64,000 bases of DNA from NCBI RefSeq assembly GCF_041912895.1, contig NZ_JAYSGI010000005.1, positions 1 to 64,000 of the forward strand, given 5' to 3'. Each line of letters begins with the position of its first letter. Within the stretch, counting starts at the first letter, position 1. The position numbers and the translations under genes were made by a program. Below are positions 1 to 8,888 of this stretch, in pieces. The stretch is from Pelagerythrobacter sp041912895. Lineage in GTDB: Bacteria; Pseudomonadota; Alphaproteobacteria; Sphingomonadales; Sphingomonadaceae. The notes beneath the pieces were generated by a model. The model saw only the letters and a program-made list of their open reading frames with translations, had not been told where the DNA came from and did no database searches.

Positions 1-1310
1 ACCTTGTCCTCGATCCCGAACAGGCGCGCGAAATAGAGCGCGGCGAGCACGGTGGCGGGCTGCTCGCATTCGGCCACAAGCATGCGGATCGGCGCGTCCG
101 CGTCCACGTGGCGCAGGATCTGCGCCATCGCGAGGAACTGGCGGATCGCGGTCGAGCTTTCGATCGCCAGCGCGGCGAAGTTGCTGCGCAGCGGGGTGGC
201 GCCCGCGATCAGCTCGCGCAGGGTGACGAGCGCGCCTTGGCTCGCGAGGTCGAGCGTCTGCCCATCTTCGTCCAGCCGGCGGCGGATCGCGTTGTGGAGC
301 TGCTTGGCGTTAACCCGGAAATGAATGCCGCCCATGCCGAGCCCGTCGGCGCGCATCGCGGCGGCCAGCGTCTTCAGCGCGACCGCGCGTTCGCCGTTCG
401 CTTCGCGCGCCTCGCCCTGCAACTGGTCGATCAGCGGTGTCAGCGAGAGCAGCTTGGCCGGATCGTCGGCGGTCAGCTTGTTGGCGGCGGCGGAGAGCGC
501 TTCGCCCTCGTCGAGCGGTTCGGCGAACATCGCCGCGCAATCGGCGGTGTGCGCCTGCGCTGCGCGCAGCGTATCGACCAGCGCGTGACCGCCGTCGATC
601 GCGGCCAGCGCATCGGCATAGCGCGCGAGTCGCTCGGCCTTCTCCGCCAGCCGGAACCCGATCGAGGTGTGCCAGCCGATATCGGTGCGCCCGTCCATGT
701 CGTAACCGACCCAGGTTGCGAAGCGGAACGGCAACGGGGCGAGCGCCTGCCATTCACCGGGCCAGCGGGTGCGCGCGGCGTGGAGCAGGTCGGCCACGAT
801 CCGGTCGCGCGCATCCTGCGCTCGTGCCATCGCGGCCATCGCCTGCCGGTGTTCGTAGGCGAGCGTGATGTCCGGCCGCTCGGCGGGCGCGGCGCAGGCG
901 TCGGTGCCGATGTCGCCCTCGCTCGCCGCGGCGGAGGCGACGGCTTCGGACTGCGCTGGGGCGAGCAGGAAGGTCGGGTGCGCAGTGAACACCGCGTGGA
1001 GCTGCGGATGCTCCCACGCGGCGCGGAAATCCTCGAAGCTTTCCGCCCGGATGCTCGCCGCGAGCGCATCGGTGTTGGCCTGCGGGGCGACCGGCGATAC
1101 CAGCCCGCGCAGCCGCCCGGCGCGGGTCATCAGCGCATCGCATTCGAGTTCGGCGATCAGGCCATCCATCTCGTCCAAATCGAGTTCGCCGCTCTCCAGG
1201 GCGCGCGACAGCTCGAGCGAGAGCTGGAACACCGGGTTGAACTGCGGCGATTCCTGCGTCTGGCGGTGCAGTTCGGCGAGCCGCGCGGCGAGGTCGGAAA
1301 CGGCGGTCAT
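1..1310 (-). CDS. Divergent phosphoenolpyruvate-carboxylase-like protein, 3' end cut by window edge
   Basis: About 436 N-terminal residues are visible; the C-terminal part lies outside the window. The start ATG overlaps the glucokinase stop (ATGA), so the two genes are translationally coupled. The stretch FTAHPT around residue 108-113 matches the PEP carboxylase active-site His segment (usually LTAHPT). GYDMDGR at 202-208 sits where enzymes of the family normally have GGDRDGN, so it resembles the family but is altered. PEP carboxylase makes oxaloacetate from PEP and bicarbonate in the cytoplasm, which would fit a neighbour of glucokinase in central carbon metabolism. The family call is inferred from these short motifs. 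The C-terminal catalytic Arg/Gly loop cannot be checked here, so activity is unproven. Confidence 0.65.
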   Translation of the reverse strand, partial: MTAVSDLAARLAELHRQTQESPQFNPVFQLSLELSRALESGELDLDEMDGLIAELECDALMTRAGRLRGLVSPVAPQANTDALAASIRAESFEDFRAAWEHPQLHAVFTAHPTFLLAPAQSEAVASAAASEGDIGTDACAAPAERPDITLAYEHRQAMAAMARAQDARDRIVADLLHAARTRWPGEWQALAPLPFRFATWVGYDMDGRTDIGWHTSIGFRLAEKAERLARYADALAAIDGGHALVDTLRAAQAHTADCAAMFAEPLDEGEALSAAANKLTADDPAKLLSLTPLIDQLQGEAREANGERAVALKTLAAAMRADGLGMGGIHFRVNAKQLHNAIRRRLDEDGQTLDLASQGALVTLRELIAGATPLRSNFAALAIESSTAIRQFLAMAQILRHVDADAPIRMLVAECEQPATVLAALYFARLFGIEDK

Positions 1311-2284
1311 GCGCTGGCTCCGTGCTGTGCCGCAAAGGCGGCGGCGGCGCCGTAGAGGCCCGGCTGGGGATGGACGATAAGCTTGACCGGGATCGCCGCC
1401 ATCATCGACTGAAACCGCCCCTTGGCGGCGAACCGCTCGGCGAAACCGGAGGCGACCAGCGTCTTGCGGATGCGGTAGCCGAGCCCACCGGCGATCACCA
1501 CGCCCTTCGCTCCGTGCGCCAGCGCCATGTCGCCCGCCACGCTGCCGAGCGAGAGGCAGAAGCGGTCGACCGCCGCGGCCGCGAGGCTGTCTTCCCCGCT
1601 CAGGCCCTTGGTCCAAATCTCGACGTCGTCGGCCTCGGGCACGGGGCGCTTTTCCATCGCCGCGAGCGTCTGGTAGATATCGACGATCGCGGGGCCCGAG
1701 ACGACACGCTCGGCCGAGACCCGGTTGTGCCGCTTGCGCAGACGGGCGAGGATCGCATCCTCGATCAGGTCGAGCGGAGCGAAATCGACGTGCCCGCCCT
1801 CGGTCGCCGACACGCGATAGGTGCCGTCCGGCTCGCGGTAGAGGTGCGCCACGCCCAGCCCGGTGCCGGGGCCGAGCACGCTCAGCCGCCCGGTCGCGGG
1901 CAGCGGGCCGTCGGGGCCAGTGAGGTGGACGAACTGTTCCTCGGGCGCGCGCGCGACGGCGTGGGCGACCGCTTCGAAATCGTTGACGATCGTGAAGCGA
2001 TCGACCCCGAGCTTCTCCTCCACCAGCGCGGGGCGGATGATCCACGGGTTGTTGGTGAAGCGGATCACCTCACCGCCGACCGGCCCGGCGATCGCCATGC
2101 TGACGGCATCGGGCAGCGTGCCGCCCTGCCGCTCGCGGAAATCCTGCCACGCGGTCTGGAAGCTGGCGTGATCCTCGGTGTGGAGCGTTTCCGGCTCGCT
2201 CAGCGTAATCGCGCCATCCGCGCCGATCGTCGCGATCGCGAAGCGCGCGTGCGTGCCGCCGATATCCACCGCCACCAGGTCCAT
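1307..2284 (-). CDS. glk: Glucokinase
   Basis: A 325-residue protein beginning with the ASKHA phosphate-1 motif DIGGTHARFA (residues 7-16). The later segment LGPGTGLGVAHL and the C-terminal glycine-rich VVIAGGLGYRI are typical of bacterial Glk rather than ROK-type kinases. It phosphorylates glucose with ATP in the cytoplasm, feeding glucose 6-phosphate to the Entner-Doudoroff pathway used by sphingomonads. Length matches the family (about 320). The downstream PEP-carboxylase-like gene overlaps its stop codon. The upstream gene is a transglutaminase-like protein in the same direction, 73 bases away. The usual edd/zwf neighbours are not in this window. Confidence 0.93.
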   Translation of the reverse strand: MDLVAVDIGGTHARFAIATIGADGAITLSEPETLHTEDHASFQTAWQDFRERQGGTLPDAVSMAIAGPVGGEVIRFTNNPWIIRPALVEEKLGVDRFTIVNDFEAVAHAVARAPEEQFVHLTGPDGPLPATGRLSVLGPGTGLGVAHLYREPDGTYRVSATEGGHVDFAPLDLIEDAILARLRKRHNRVSAERVVSGPAIVDIYQTLAAMEKRPVPEADDVEIWTKGLSGEDSLAAAAVDRFCLSLGSVAGDMALAHGAKGVVIAGGLGYRIRKTLVASGFAERFAAKGRFQSMMAAIPVKLIVHPQPGLYGAAAAFAAQHGASA

Positions 2285-2357
2285 CGATGTCTCCCTCCGG
2301 TATCTCGCCGCCGTGCTAGCAGCGCCGCCGGGCGATGCCCACGCGCCGCATACATAT

Positions 2358-3155
2358 TCACGCGCGCGAGACCCTCACGTGCTTCTCGATGAACTCGGTC
2401 GCGCCGAAGCTGGTCATGAAGCTCACGTCGGCCGCGTCGCGCCCCACGCCGATCTTCACGATCTCGTCCGGCCGCGCCATTTCGGTGGCATCGACGAGGA
2501 ACCACGCGCCGCCGCCCGGCGTGGTCGGATCGGTCAGGAACACTTCGGCTACGGCGTGGAAATCCTGCGGCGTCACGTCAGGCGCGAAGCAGCTGACGAA
2601 GCGCGCCGGGATGCCCGACGCACGCGCGAGCATGACCATGACGTGCGCGTAGTCGCGGCAGATCCCGCGCCGCTCGATGAAGCTGTCGAGCCCGGTGGTC
2701 GTGGCCGTGCTGCTGCCGGGTTCGTACGTGAAGTTGCCCGCGATCCAGTCGTGGATCGCGGCGATCCGCGCGCCGCCATCGTTGTTGCCGAACTCGGCCT
2801 CGACGAACGACTGGAAGCGGTCGGCGGGGCAATAGCGCGAATCGAACAGGTACTGCACCGCCTCGCCCGGCAGGTCGTGCGGGGGCATGTGTTCGAGCTG
2901 CGCGATCTCGGCGGGCAGGCGCGCGACCTCGACTTTCGCCTTGTAGCTGACGTCGTAGCGGCCCTCGGCGCGAATCCACACCCGCTCGCCGATATCGTCC
3001 TGCGCGTGGATGCGCGCGAAATGCTCGCCTTTCGTCACCCAAGTGTCGGTTTCGAGCAGCCTCTGCTCGGGGATCACCGCCGCTTCGAACTGCAACAGCA
3101 CGTCGGTCACCTTCTCCATGCGGAAGGCGAAGTCGAGGTCGATGGAAATGGCCAT
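2358..3155 (-). CDS. Transglutaminase-like family protein
   Basis: A 265-residue cytoplasmic-looking protein without a signal peptide. A transglutaminase-like fold is indicated by RRGICRDYAHVMV with catalytic Cys166, then DFHAVAEVF with His200, and WFLVDATEM with Asp222, giving a complete Cys-His-Asp triad. The N-terminal 100 residues resemble the beta-sandwich that precedes this domain in bacterial transglutaminase-like proteins. Members of this superfamily act as peptidases, amidases or cross-linkers; the substrate cannot be deduced. It sits between the TonB receptor operon and glucokinase with short gaps on both sides, which may only reflect position. Confidence 0.85.
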   Translation of the reverse strand: MAISIDLDFAFRMEKVTDVLLQFEAAVIPEQRLLETDTWVTKGEHFARIHAQDDIGERVWIRAEGRYDVSYKAKVEVARLPAEIAQLEHMPPHDLPGEAVQYLFDSRYCPADRFQSFVEAEFGNNDGGARIAAIHDWIAGNFTYEPGSSTATTTGLDSFIERRGICRDYAHVMVMLARASGIPARFVSCFAPDVTPQDFHAVAEVFLTDPTTPGGGAWFLVDATEMARPDEIVKIGVGRDAADVSFMTSFGATEFIEKHVRVSRA

Positions 3156-3194
3156 GCTGACGATACGCGGGAGCCGCGCAGTTGTTTCGCATGT

Positions 3195-3228
3195 GCGGCA
3201 ATCCTCCCCGCGTGGGGAAGATTGCCGC
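3195..3228. terminator. Imperfect palindrome after the TonB receptor gene (terminator or repeat relic)
   Basis: Arms GCGGCAATC and GATTGCCGC flank an inner TCCCC/GGGGA stem with a single mismatch and a four-base loop. It sits just past the stop of the minus-strand TonB receptor gene. There is no T-run, so it is not a classic intrinsic terminator. The inner CCTCCCC/GGGGA core resembles the larger repeat at 61177-61329, so it may be a degenerate copy. Confidence 0.5.
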
Positions 3229-3233
3229 GAGCG

Positions 3234-5387
3234 TCAGAAGTCGGCGGAGATCGAGGCCTTGAAGGTACGCGGGCGGCCCTGCAGCAGCCGCTCGCCCGAG
3301 CTGGCGAAGGCGGTGTAGGCCGAGGTCCAGTAATCTTCGTCCGTCACGTTATCGACAGTGAGGCGCAGGGTCACCGGCGTGTTCGCCGCCGCGAAGACAT
3401 AGCGTGCGCCCACGTCGAACCGGGTCCAGTCCTCGATCTCCAGCGTGTTGGTGTTGTTCGCGAACTGCTCCCCGGTATGCACCGCGCGGCCGGTCAGCGT
3501 GAAGCCGGGCACGAAGGGCAGGTCCCACTCCACGTTGGCGTTGATCGTGTAGTCGGGCACGCCGAGCGCGGTGTTCCCTTCGTTCTCGCCGCCGGGCGTA
3601 TCCACCAGTTCGGCGTCGATCACCGAGGCGCCGCCGATCAGACGCAGCCCCTCGACGAATTCGCCGGCGACGAAGAATTCGATCCCGCGGTTCCGCTGCC
3701 GCCCGAAATCGCTGAACAGCAGCGCCCCGTCGTTATCCGGGTCCGGCCCGAGGAAGAAACTGGGCTGTTCGATCTCGAACGCCGCTAGGCTGAGGTTCAC
3801 GATCCCCACGTCGAGCTTGGCGCCGACTTCGTACTGCACCGATTTCGCCGGGGGCAGTATCTGGCCCGTGTTGGTCACCGGAAGCTGTGGCCCGCCCGGA
3901 ATGTCGGGATCGGTGCCAGACGTGGGCGCCGCGGGCCCCTGCGCCAGCGATTCGATGCGATTGGCGAACACGGAAACATAGGGCAACGGCTTGAACACCA
4001 TGCCCGCCACCGGCGTCACCGCGTCTTCCTCGTACGGATCGGCGAGGCCGGCCTTGATCTGCTGCAGGCGTACGCCGCCGGTCACGAGGATGCGGTCGTC
4101 CCACAGGCCGATCGTGTCCGAAGCGAACACGCTGAACTGCCGCGAACGGTTGGAAACCGGCGGGTCGTTCAGATCACCGGACGCGAAGGTGACTTCGCTC
4201 GGCAGATCGACGATCACCGGATCGTAGAGGTTGGTGTCGAACCCCGCGCGAAAATCGAACGCGGTGCGGAATTCCTGCCAGTTGACGTTCGTGCCGAAGT
4301 TGATCTCGTGCGTGATCGTCTCGCCCAGCTCGATCCGCATTCCGGCCTCGATGGACTCGTTGTTGATGCGGGCGGGAATGATCGAAGCACCGCCGCTCGC
4401 CGCGCCGGTTTCGGCGTCGAGCACGGTGATCGAGCTGTAAGTGCCTTCCTCGTTGCCATCCAGCACGCCGCCGGTGACGTAGATCATCGCGTTGTCGGCA
4501 ACATCGTATTCAAACCGTGCGAGGCCGAACACGTCGCGCAGTTCTGTGTTGCTGAACGGCTGGCCGTAATTGATGTCGCTGTCGGGCGCATCGGGGATCG
4601 TATCGGTGCCGATCGCCACTTGCGGCCGGAGCCGGTCGACTTCGATCCGCTGATATCCCGCATCGAGGAAGAACCGCGCGTTCTCGCCCTGCCAGTCGAA
4701 CGATCCGCTCGCCACCAGCGTTTCGCGGAACTCGTCGTCGATCGATACGTCGCCGCTGCGATAGGCGGCGTTGACGCGCAGGCCCATGTCCTCGCCGTTG
4801 CCGAACCGGCGCGAGACGTCCACGCTGCCGCCGAAATGCGCGCTGGAGACGTAGTTTGCCGTCACGCGGGTCACCGGATCGGGCGTCGCGCGCTTGAGCT
4901 GGAGGTTCACGTTGCCGCCGATCCCGCTGCCGCCCGGCGCCGCGCCGTTCAGGAAGGCGCTGGCGCCGTTCAGAACCTGCACGCCCGAATAGAGCTCGGG
5001 CGAAACGAGCTGGCGCGGCGTCACGCCGTAGAGCCCGTTCATGCCGATATCGTCACCGAACAGCGGGAACCCGCGGATCACGAACTGTTCGGACGCGTTG
5101 CCGAAGCCGTAGAACGTGCGGACCGACGGATCGTTTTCCAGCACTTCGCCCAGCGTCAGCGGCTGCTGGTTCACGATCAGGGTTTCGTCGAACGTGCGCA
5201 CCACGAACGGCACGTCGATCGAATCCTTGTTGCCCAGTGCCCCCAAGTCACCGCCGTTCACCACCTCGGTCGCGTTCTCGCGCTGGGCGGTGACGACGAT
5301 CTCGCTGGCGCTGTCTTGCGCCACGGCGGGCGCGGAGGTTGCGGCGAGGGCGAGGGCGGACGCGGTGAGGGTGTGACGAACGCGCAT
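3234..5387 (-). CDS. TonB-dependent siderophore receptor
   Basis: A 717-residue outer-membrane protein with an N-terminal signal peptide ending near AVAQ (residue 24) and a TonB box (EIVVTAQ, about residues 29-35). The plug domain follows to about residue 165, including FVIRGFPL and a glycine-rich SGIGGNV stretch, and then a 22-strand barrel ending in the aromatic C-terminal Phe (ASISADF). The plug pattern fits FhuA/FpvA-like ferric siderophore receptors; the ligand is unknown. It lies 3 bases after a small membrane protein gene that overlaps a PepSY gene. This arrangement is typical of iron-acquisition operons and probably depends on the Fur-box-like site at 6804. Confidence 0.92.
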   Translation of the reverse strand: MRVRHTLTASALALAATSAPAVAQDSASEIVVTAQRENATEVVNGGDLGALGNKDSIDVPFVVRTFDETLIVNQQPLTLGEVLENDPSVRTFYGFGNASEQFVIRGFPLFGDDIGMNGLYGVTPRQLVSPELYSGVQVLNGASAFLNGAAPGGSGIGGNVNLQLKRATPDPVTRVTANYVSSAHFGGSVDVSRRFGNGEDMGLRVNAAYRSGDVSIDDEFRETLVASGSFDWQGENARFFLDAGYQRIEVDRLRPQVAIGTDTIPDAPDSDINYGQPFSNTELRDVFGLARFEYDVADNAMIYVTGGVLDGNEEGTYSSITVLDAETGAASGGASIIPARINNESIEAGMRIELGETITHEINFGTNVNWQEFRTAFDFRAGFDTNLYDPVIVDLPSEVTFASGDLNDPPVSNRSRQFSVFASDTIGLWDDRILVTGGVRLQQIKAGLADPYEEDAVTPVAGMVFKPLPYVSVFANRIESLAQGPAAPTSGTDPDIPGGPQLPVTNTGQILPPAKSVQYEVGAKLDVGIVNLSLAAFEIEQPSFFLGPDPDNDGALLFSDFGRQRNRGIEFFVAGEFVEGLRLIGGASVIDAELVDTPGGENEGNTALGVPDYTINANVEWDLPFVPGFTLTGRAVHTGEQFANNTNTLEIEDWTRFDVGARYVFAAANTPVTLRLTVDNVTDEDYWTSAYTAFASSGERLLQGRPRTFKASISADF

Positions 5388-5390
5388 TTG

Positions 5391-5612
5391 TCAGGTCTTT
5401 CTCTGCTGGGAAGGTCGGTTGCGCCGCTGCCACGCGGCGAGGATGGCGATGATCGGCAGCGCGAGCAGCGCCCAAGCGGCAAGGTCGGGCGCGCCTTCGC
5501 CGGTGAGGCCGAGCACGAGGCCCGCGCAGCTCGCTGCGAACAGCGCGATCGGCAGCGCAAACACGCGGCCGAGCGTCTGCGGTGGGCGCTTGGGGGAGGG
5601 CGCGCGGCTCAT
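5391..5612 (-). CDS. Small two-helix membrane protein of the iron-uptake operon
   Basis: A 73-residue protein with two predicted transmembrane helices (about residues 17-36 and 43-60), a short basic N-terminus and a basic tail ending NRPSQQRKT. The start ATG overlaps the stop of the PepSY gene (ATGA) and the TonB receptor gene begins 3 bases later, so it is clearly part of that operon. I recognise no family motif. Small hydrophobic proteins often accompany PepSY proteins in siderophore loci, and it may be a subunit of a ferric-siderophore reductase complex; that is inference from position. Confidence 0.75.
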   Translation of the reverse strand: MSRAPSPKRPPQTLGRVFALPIALFAASCAGLVLGLTGEGAPDLAAWALLALPIIAILAAWQRRNRPSQQRKT

Positions 5613-6766
5613 GCCGGCTGCTCCGCCGCGCCGCGGTGGATTTCGGACACGCGCCGCTCGATCTGGTCGGGGCTGCGCCGCCACCACAGCAGCACGCCGG
5701 TCCACAGCACCCAGATCGTCGCCGCGGTCAGCAGCGCCCAGATGATCTTGAGCGGCAGCCCGCCGTAATCGCCGAAATGCAGCGGCTTCGACATCATCAG
5801 CGCCTGGTTGAGCGCGGGCATCGAGCGGGCATCGACCAGCGCGCCAGTTTCGGCGTCGATCAGCGCGGGGGTGAGCAGGTTTTCCGTCAGCGGGCGGTCG
5901 CCCTGGAAGAACACGGCATAGTGGCGCGCGGTGCTCCACGCGCCGCCGGGAAAGCCGATGAACTGCGGGGACTGGCCGGGCAGGCGCGCCTTGGCCTGCG
6001 CCATCGCGACGTCGAGCGAGCCGTAGTCCTCGGGCGGCAGCGCCTGCGTGCCGCCGTATTCGGCGGTCATCTCGGCCAGCTCGCCTTCGCGCCAGCTGTC
6101 GGTCAGCGGATCGGCGAAGGCATTGATGACCCCGGTACCGCCGACCACCAGTGCCCAGGCGAGGATCACGATCCCGGCGAGGTTGTGCTGGTCCAGCCGG
6201 CCGACGCGGCGGCTCTTGTCCATGCGGAGCGCGCCGAAGCGCAGACGCCGCATAAACGGCGCGTAGAGCACCGTGCCGGAGATCAGCGCGATCACCATCA
6301 GCGCGCCCATCACGCCGAGGAACCACATCCCCGGCTGGCCGAGGAACATGTCGGTGTGGAGCTGGAGGAGGAAATCCATCACCCCGTCCTCGGTGATCGC
6401 GCCCAGCGATTCGCCCGTCGCGCGGTTGAACAGCATCAGCGTCATCTGGTCGCCCGGCGCATCGGGGGCGGGGCCGGTGGTGACGGTCAGCAGCGGGCTC
6501 TCCTGATCGAACGCCATGAACAGCGGCACTTCGCCCGGCGGCCGCTCGGCCAGCGCGGTGGCGAGCATTGTATCGAGCGGCAGTCCGTCGTCGGCCGATG
6601 CCGGGCCGGGCAGGGTGGCGGCGGTGGTGGCGCCTTCGAGCGATTCGATCTCGTCGTGGAAGATCAGCGGCAGCCCGGTCAGGCACAGCATCAGCAGGAA
6701 CACCGTGGGCACGATGCTGCTCCACTTGTGGACCAGATACCAGGCGCGGATCGTGCTGCGTCGCAT
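5609..6766 (-). CDS. PepSY-associated membrane protein (possible ferric-siderophore reductase)
   Basis: A 385-residue inner-membrane protein. The N-terminus (RAWYLVHKWSS) and first helix (residues 14-33) are typical of PepSY-TM proteins. A periplasmic region with PepSY-like segments follows, then helices near residues 145-165, 195-215 and 330-350. Conserved His residues in helices (HKW near 14 and QLHTDMFLG near 137) could bind haem, as proposed for this family in ferric-siderophore reduction. It is the first gene of a three-gene operon with the small membrane protein and the TonB receptor. The ATG at 6766 lies 37 bases after a Fur-box-like site. Confidence 0.85.
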   Translation of the reverse strand: MRRSTIRAWYLVHKWSSIVPTVFLLMLCLTGLPLIFHDEIESLEGATTAATLPGPASADDGLPLDTMLATALAERPPGEVPLFMAFDQESPLLTVTTGPAPDAPGDQMTLMLFNRATGESLGAITEDGVMDFLLQLHTDMFLGQPGMWFLGVMGALMVIALISGTVLYAPFMRRLRFGALRMDKSRRVGRLDQHNLAGIVILAWALVVGGTGVINAFADPLTDSWREGELAEMTAEYGGTQALPPEDYGSLDVAMAQAKARLPGQSPQFIGFPGGAWSTARHYAVFFQGDRPLTENLLTPALIDAETGALVDARSMPALNQALMMSKPLHFGDYGGLPLKIIWALLTAATIWVLWTGVLLWWRRSPDQIERRVSEIHRGAAEQPA

Positions 6767-6803
6767 GGCGCGGGCGACTATGCCGTGGCGCGTTGCGCGT
6801 CAA

Positions 6804-6818
6804 TGATAATCAATCGCA
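6804..6818 (-). promoter_or_regulatory. Fur-box-like site upstream of the PepSY/TonB operon
   Basis: Read on the minus strand the site is TGCGATTGATTATCA. Compared with the 7-1-7 Fur consensus TGATAAT-N-ATTATCA it matches perfectly in the right half and 4 of 7 in the left half. It lies upstream of a gene cluster for siderophore uptake, where Fur repression is expected. The only AT-rich patch in the 255-base gap is here. The rest of that gap (6819-7021) shows no gene. Confidence 0.55.
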
Positions 6819-7021
6819 ATAACGCGACGCCGCGTGTCGGGCGGCGCGTGCAAAAGCGTTTTCCTACACGGTGCCGTGGGCTTACCGTGCGGCCCGCTCT
6901 TTCCCATCGTCGATCGTCCGCGCGCCATCGTCCGGCGCGGCATTGCAGCCTCGGGACGGGGGTAACTTTTTTGGCTCAGGACAGTGTAACAACCGGTCCA
7001 TGTCTCCCGGCCGAGCGGGCG

Positions 7022-8407
7022 TCAGGATCGCCCGACGGGCACCGCGAACAGGTCGTGCGCGTCGGCATCCTCGACCAGCACGTCCACGATATCGCCCGGC
7101 TGGAGCGTTTCGGGCACGTTGCGCAGGAACACCTGCCCGTCGATCTCGGGCGCGTCGGCCTGACTGCGCGCGGTCGCGCCCACGTCGCCGTCCTCGTCGG
7201 GCTCGCCGACCTCGTCGACGATCACCGGCAGCGTGCGGCCGACCTTGGCGGCAAGCTTGGCCGCGCTGATCCGCTCGGTGACTTCCATCAGCCGGGCGTA
7301 GCGCTCCTCCTTCACCGCTTCTGGCACCGGATCGGGCAGGGCATTCGCCGCCGCGCCCTCGACCTGTTCGAAGCGGAAACCTCCCACGCGGTCGAGTTGG
7401 GCTTCCTCGAGCCAGTCGAGCAGGTAGCGAAAGTCGTCCTCGGTCTCGCCGGGGAAGCCGACCACGAAGCTGGAGCGGATCGTGAGCTCGGGCGCGATCG
7501 CCCGCCATTTGCGGATACGCTCGAGCACCTTGGCCTCGTTCGCCGGGCGCTTCATCGCCTTCAGCACCTTGGGCGCGGCGTGCTGGAACGGGATGTCGAG
7601 GTAGGGCGTCAGCAGCCCCTCGGCCATCAGCGGGATCACCGCGTCGACGTGGGGGTAGGGGTAGACGTAGTGCAGCCGTACCCACGGCGGCGCGCCTTCG
7701 GGGGTACGCAACTGACCGAGCTCACGCGCGAGGTCGGTCATGTGAGCGCGGACCGGATGGCCTTTCCAATCGCGCTCCTCGTGCCGGGTATCGACGCCGT
7801 AGGCGCTGGTATCCTGGCTGATGACCAGCAGTTCCTTCGTCCCCGCCGCGACCAGCTTCTCCGCCTCGCGCAGCACCGCGTCGATCCGCCGGCTGGCCAG
7901 CTTCCCGCGCAGTTGCGGGATGATGCAGAAGGCGCAGCTGTGATTGCAGCCCTCGGAAATCTTGAGATAGCTGTAGTGGCGCGGCGTCAGCTTCACGTCG
8001 GGCTGCGGGATCAGGTCGATGAACGGCCCCTGGCTCGGCGGTGCGGCGCGGTGCACTTCTTCGACCACCGCCTCGTACTGGTGCGCGCCGGTCACCGCGA
8101 GCACCGACGGGTGCGCGGCGCGGATCGCGTCGGCTTCCTCGCCCATGCAGCCGGTCACGATCACGCGGCCGTTCTCGGCGATCGCCTCGCCGATCGCGGC
8201 CAGGCTCTCCTCCTTGGCGCTGTCGAGGAAGCCGCAGGTGTTGACCAGCACGACGTCCGCCCCGGCATAGTCGGGGCTCATCGCGTAGCCGTCGGCGCGC
8301 AGGCGGGTGAGGATGCGCTCGCTGTCGACGAGCGCCTTGGGACAGCCGAGGCTGACCATCCCGACCTTCTTCTGGTCGGGGATCGCGGTGGTGGCGGTGG
8401 CGGACAT
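7022..8407 (-). CDS. rimO: Ribosomal protein S12 methylthiotransferase
   Basis: A 461-residue radical SAM methylthiotransferase that adds a methylthio group to the conserved Asp of ribosomal protein uS12. The N-terminal UPF0004 domain has cluster cysteines Cys22, Cys58 and Cys87. The radical SAM motif is CNHSCAFC at 154-161. A C-terminal TRAM domain ends the protein. RGKLASRRID after the SAM motif favours RimO over MiaB. Length fits RimO. It starts divergently from the DUF1761 gene, with a 70-base gap that probably holds both promoters. Confidence 0.95.
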   Translation of the reverse strand: MSATATTAIPDQKKVGMVSLGCPKALVDSERILTRLRADGYAMSPDYAGADVVLVNTCGFLDSAKEESLAAIGEAIAENGRVIVTGCMGEEADAIRAAHPSVLAVTGAHQYEAVVEEVHRAAPPSQGPFIDLIPQPDVKLTPRHYSYLKISEGCNHSCAFCIIPQLRGKLASRRIDAVLREAEKLVAAGTKELLVISQDTSAYGVDTRHEERDWKGHPVRAHMTDLARELGQLRTPEGAPPWVRLHYVYPYPHVDAVIPLMAEGLLTPYLDIPFQHAAPKVLKAMKRPANEAKVLERIRKWRAIAPELTIRSSFVVGFPGETEDDFRYLLDWLEEAQLDRVGGFRFEQVEGAAANALPDPVPEAVKEERYARLMEVTERISAAKLAAKVGRTLPVIVDEVGEPDEDGDVGATARSQADAPEIDGQVFLRNVPETLQPGDIVDVLVEDADAHDLFAVPVGRS

Positions 8408-8477
8408 TGCGCCGCGCGCCCTACACCTATGCCGCGCTTTGCGCTAGCAGGGATGCGCAACGAAGGAGAACGCTTCG

Positions 8478-8888
8478 GTGGGTCCGGTAAATTGGATTGC
8501 AGTGGTGGTCGCCGCGCTGGCCGCGGGCGCGCTGGCATTCGTGTGGTTCGGCCCGGTGTTCGGCCGGGCGAAAGCGCGCAAGGTAGCACCCGGCAGGATC
8601 GCGCTGCGCCGCCGGCCCGAGCTGGTGGCGGCGATCACCGGCGCGCTGCTGCTGCTCACCTCCGCCATGATGGGGCACATGTTCGCCCGCGTGGGGGAAG
8701 CGACGCTGGCGGCGAAGCCGTGGCTCTATTTCATGATGTCGGGCGGGCTGGCGCTCGCGTTCGTCATCCCCGCGCTGTGGATCAGCTTCAGCCATATCCG
8801 CGTGCCCACGCGCGTCGCGCTGATCGACGCGGGGTACTGGCTTGCGGCCTATCTCGGCATGGGCGCGGTGTTCCTGCTGCTGGCCTGA
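8478..8888 (+). CDS. DUF1761 family membrane protein
   Basis: A 136-residue protein with four predicted transmembrane helices (about residues 4-24, 52-70, 82-102, 114-134). The opening NWIAVVVAALAAGALAFVWF matches the DUF1761 pattern. The start is GTG at 8478, supported by a good AAGGAG ribosome-binding site at 8463-8468; no ATG lies near. Function of the family is unknown. Its last 40 bases overlap the 3' end of the convergent potassium-channel gene. Confidence 0.8.
   Translation: MGPVNWIAVVVAALAAGALAFVWFGPVFGRAKARKVAPGRIALRRRPELVAAITGALLLLTSAMMGHMFARVGEATLAAKPWLYFMMSGGLALAFVIPALWISFSHIRVPTRVALIDAGYWLAAYLGMGAVFLLLA

Noticed and set aside
108..3788. Long plus-strand frames over the PEPC-like, glk, transglutaminase and TonB genes
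   Set aside because: They mirror real minus-strand genes and contain no recognisable domains.
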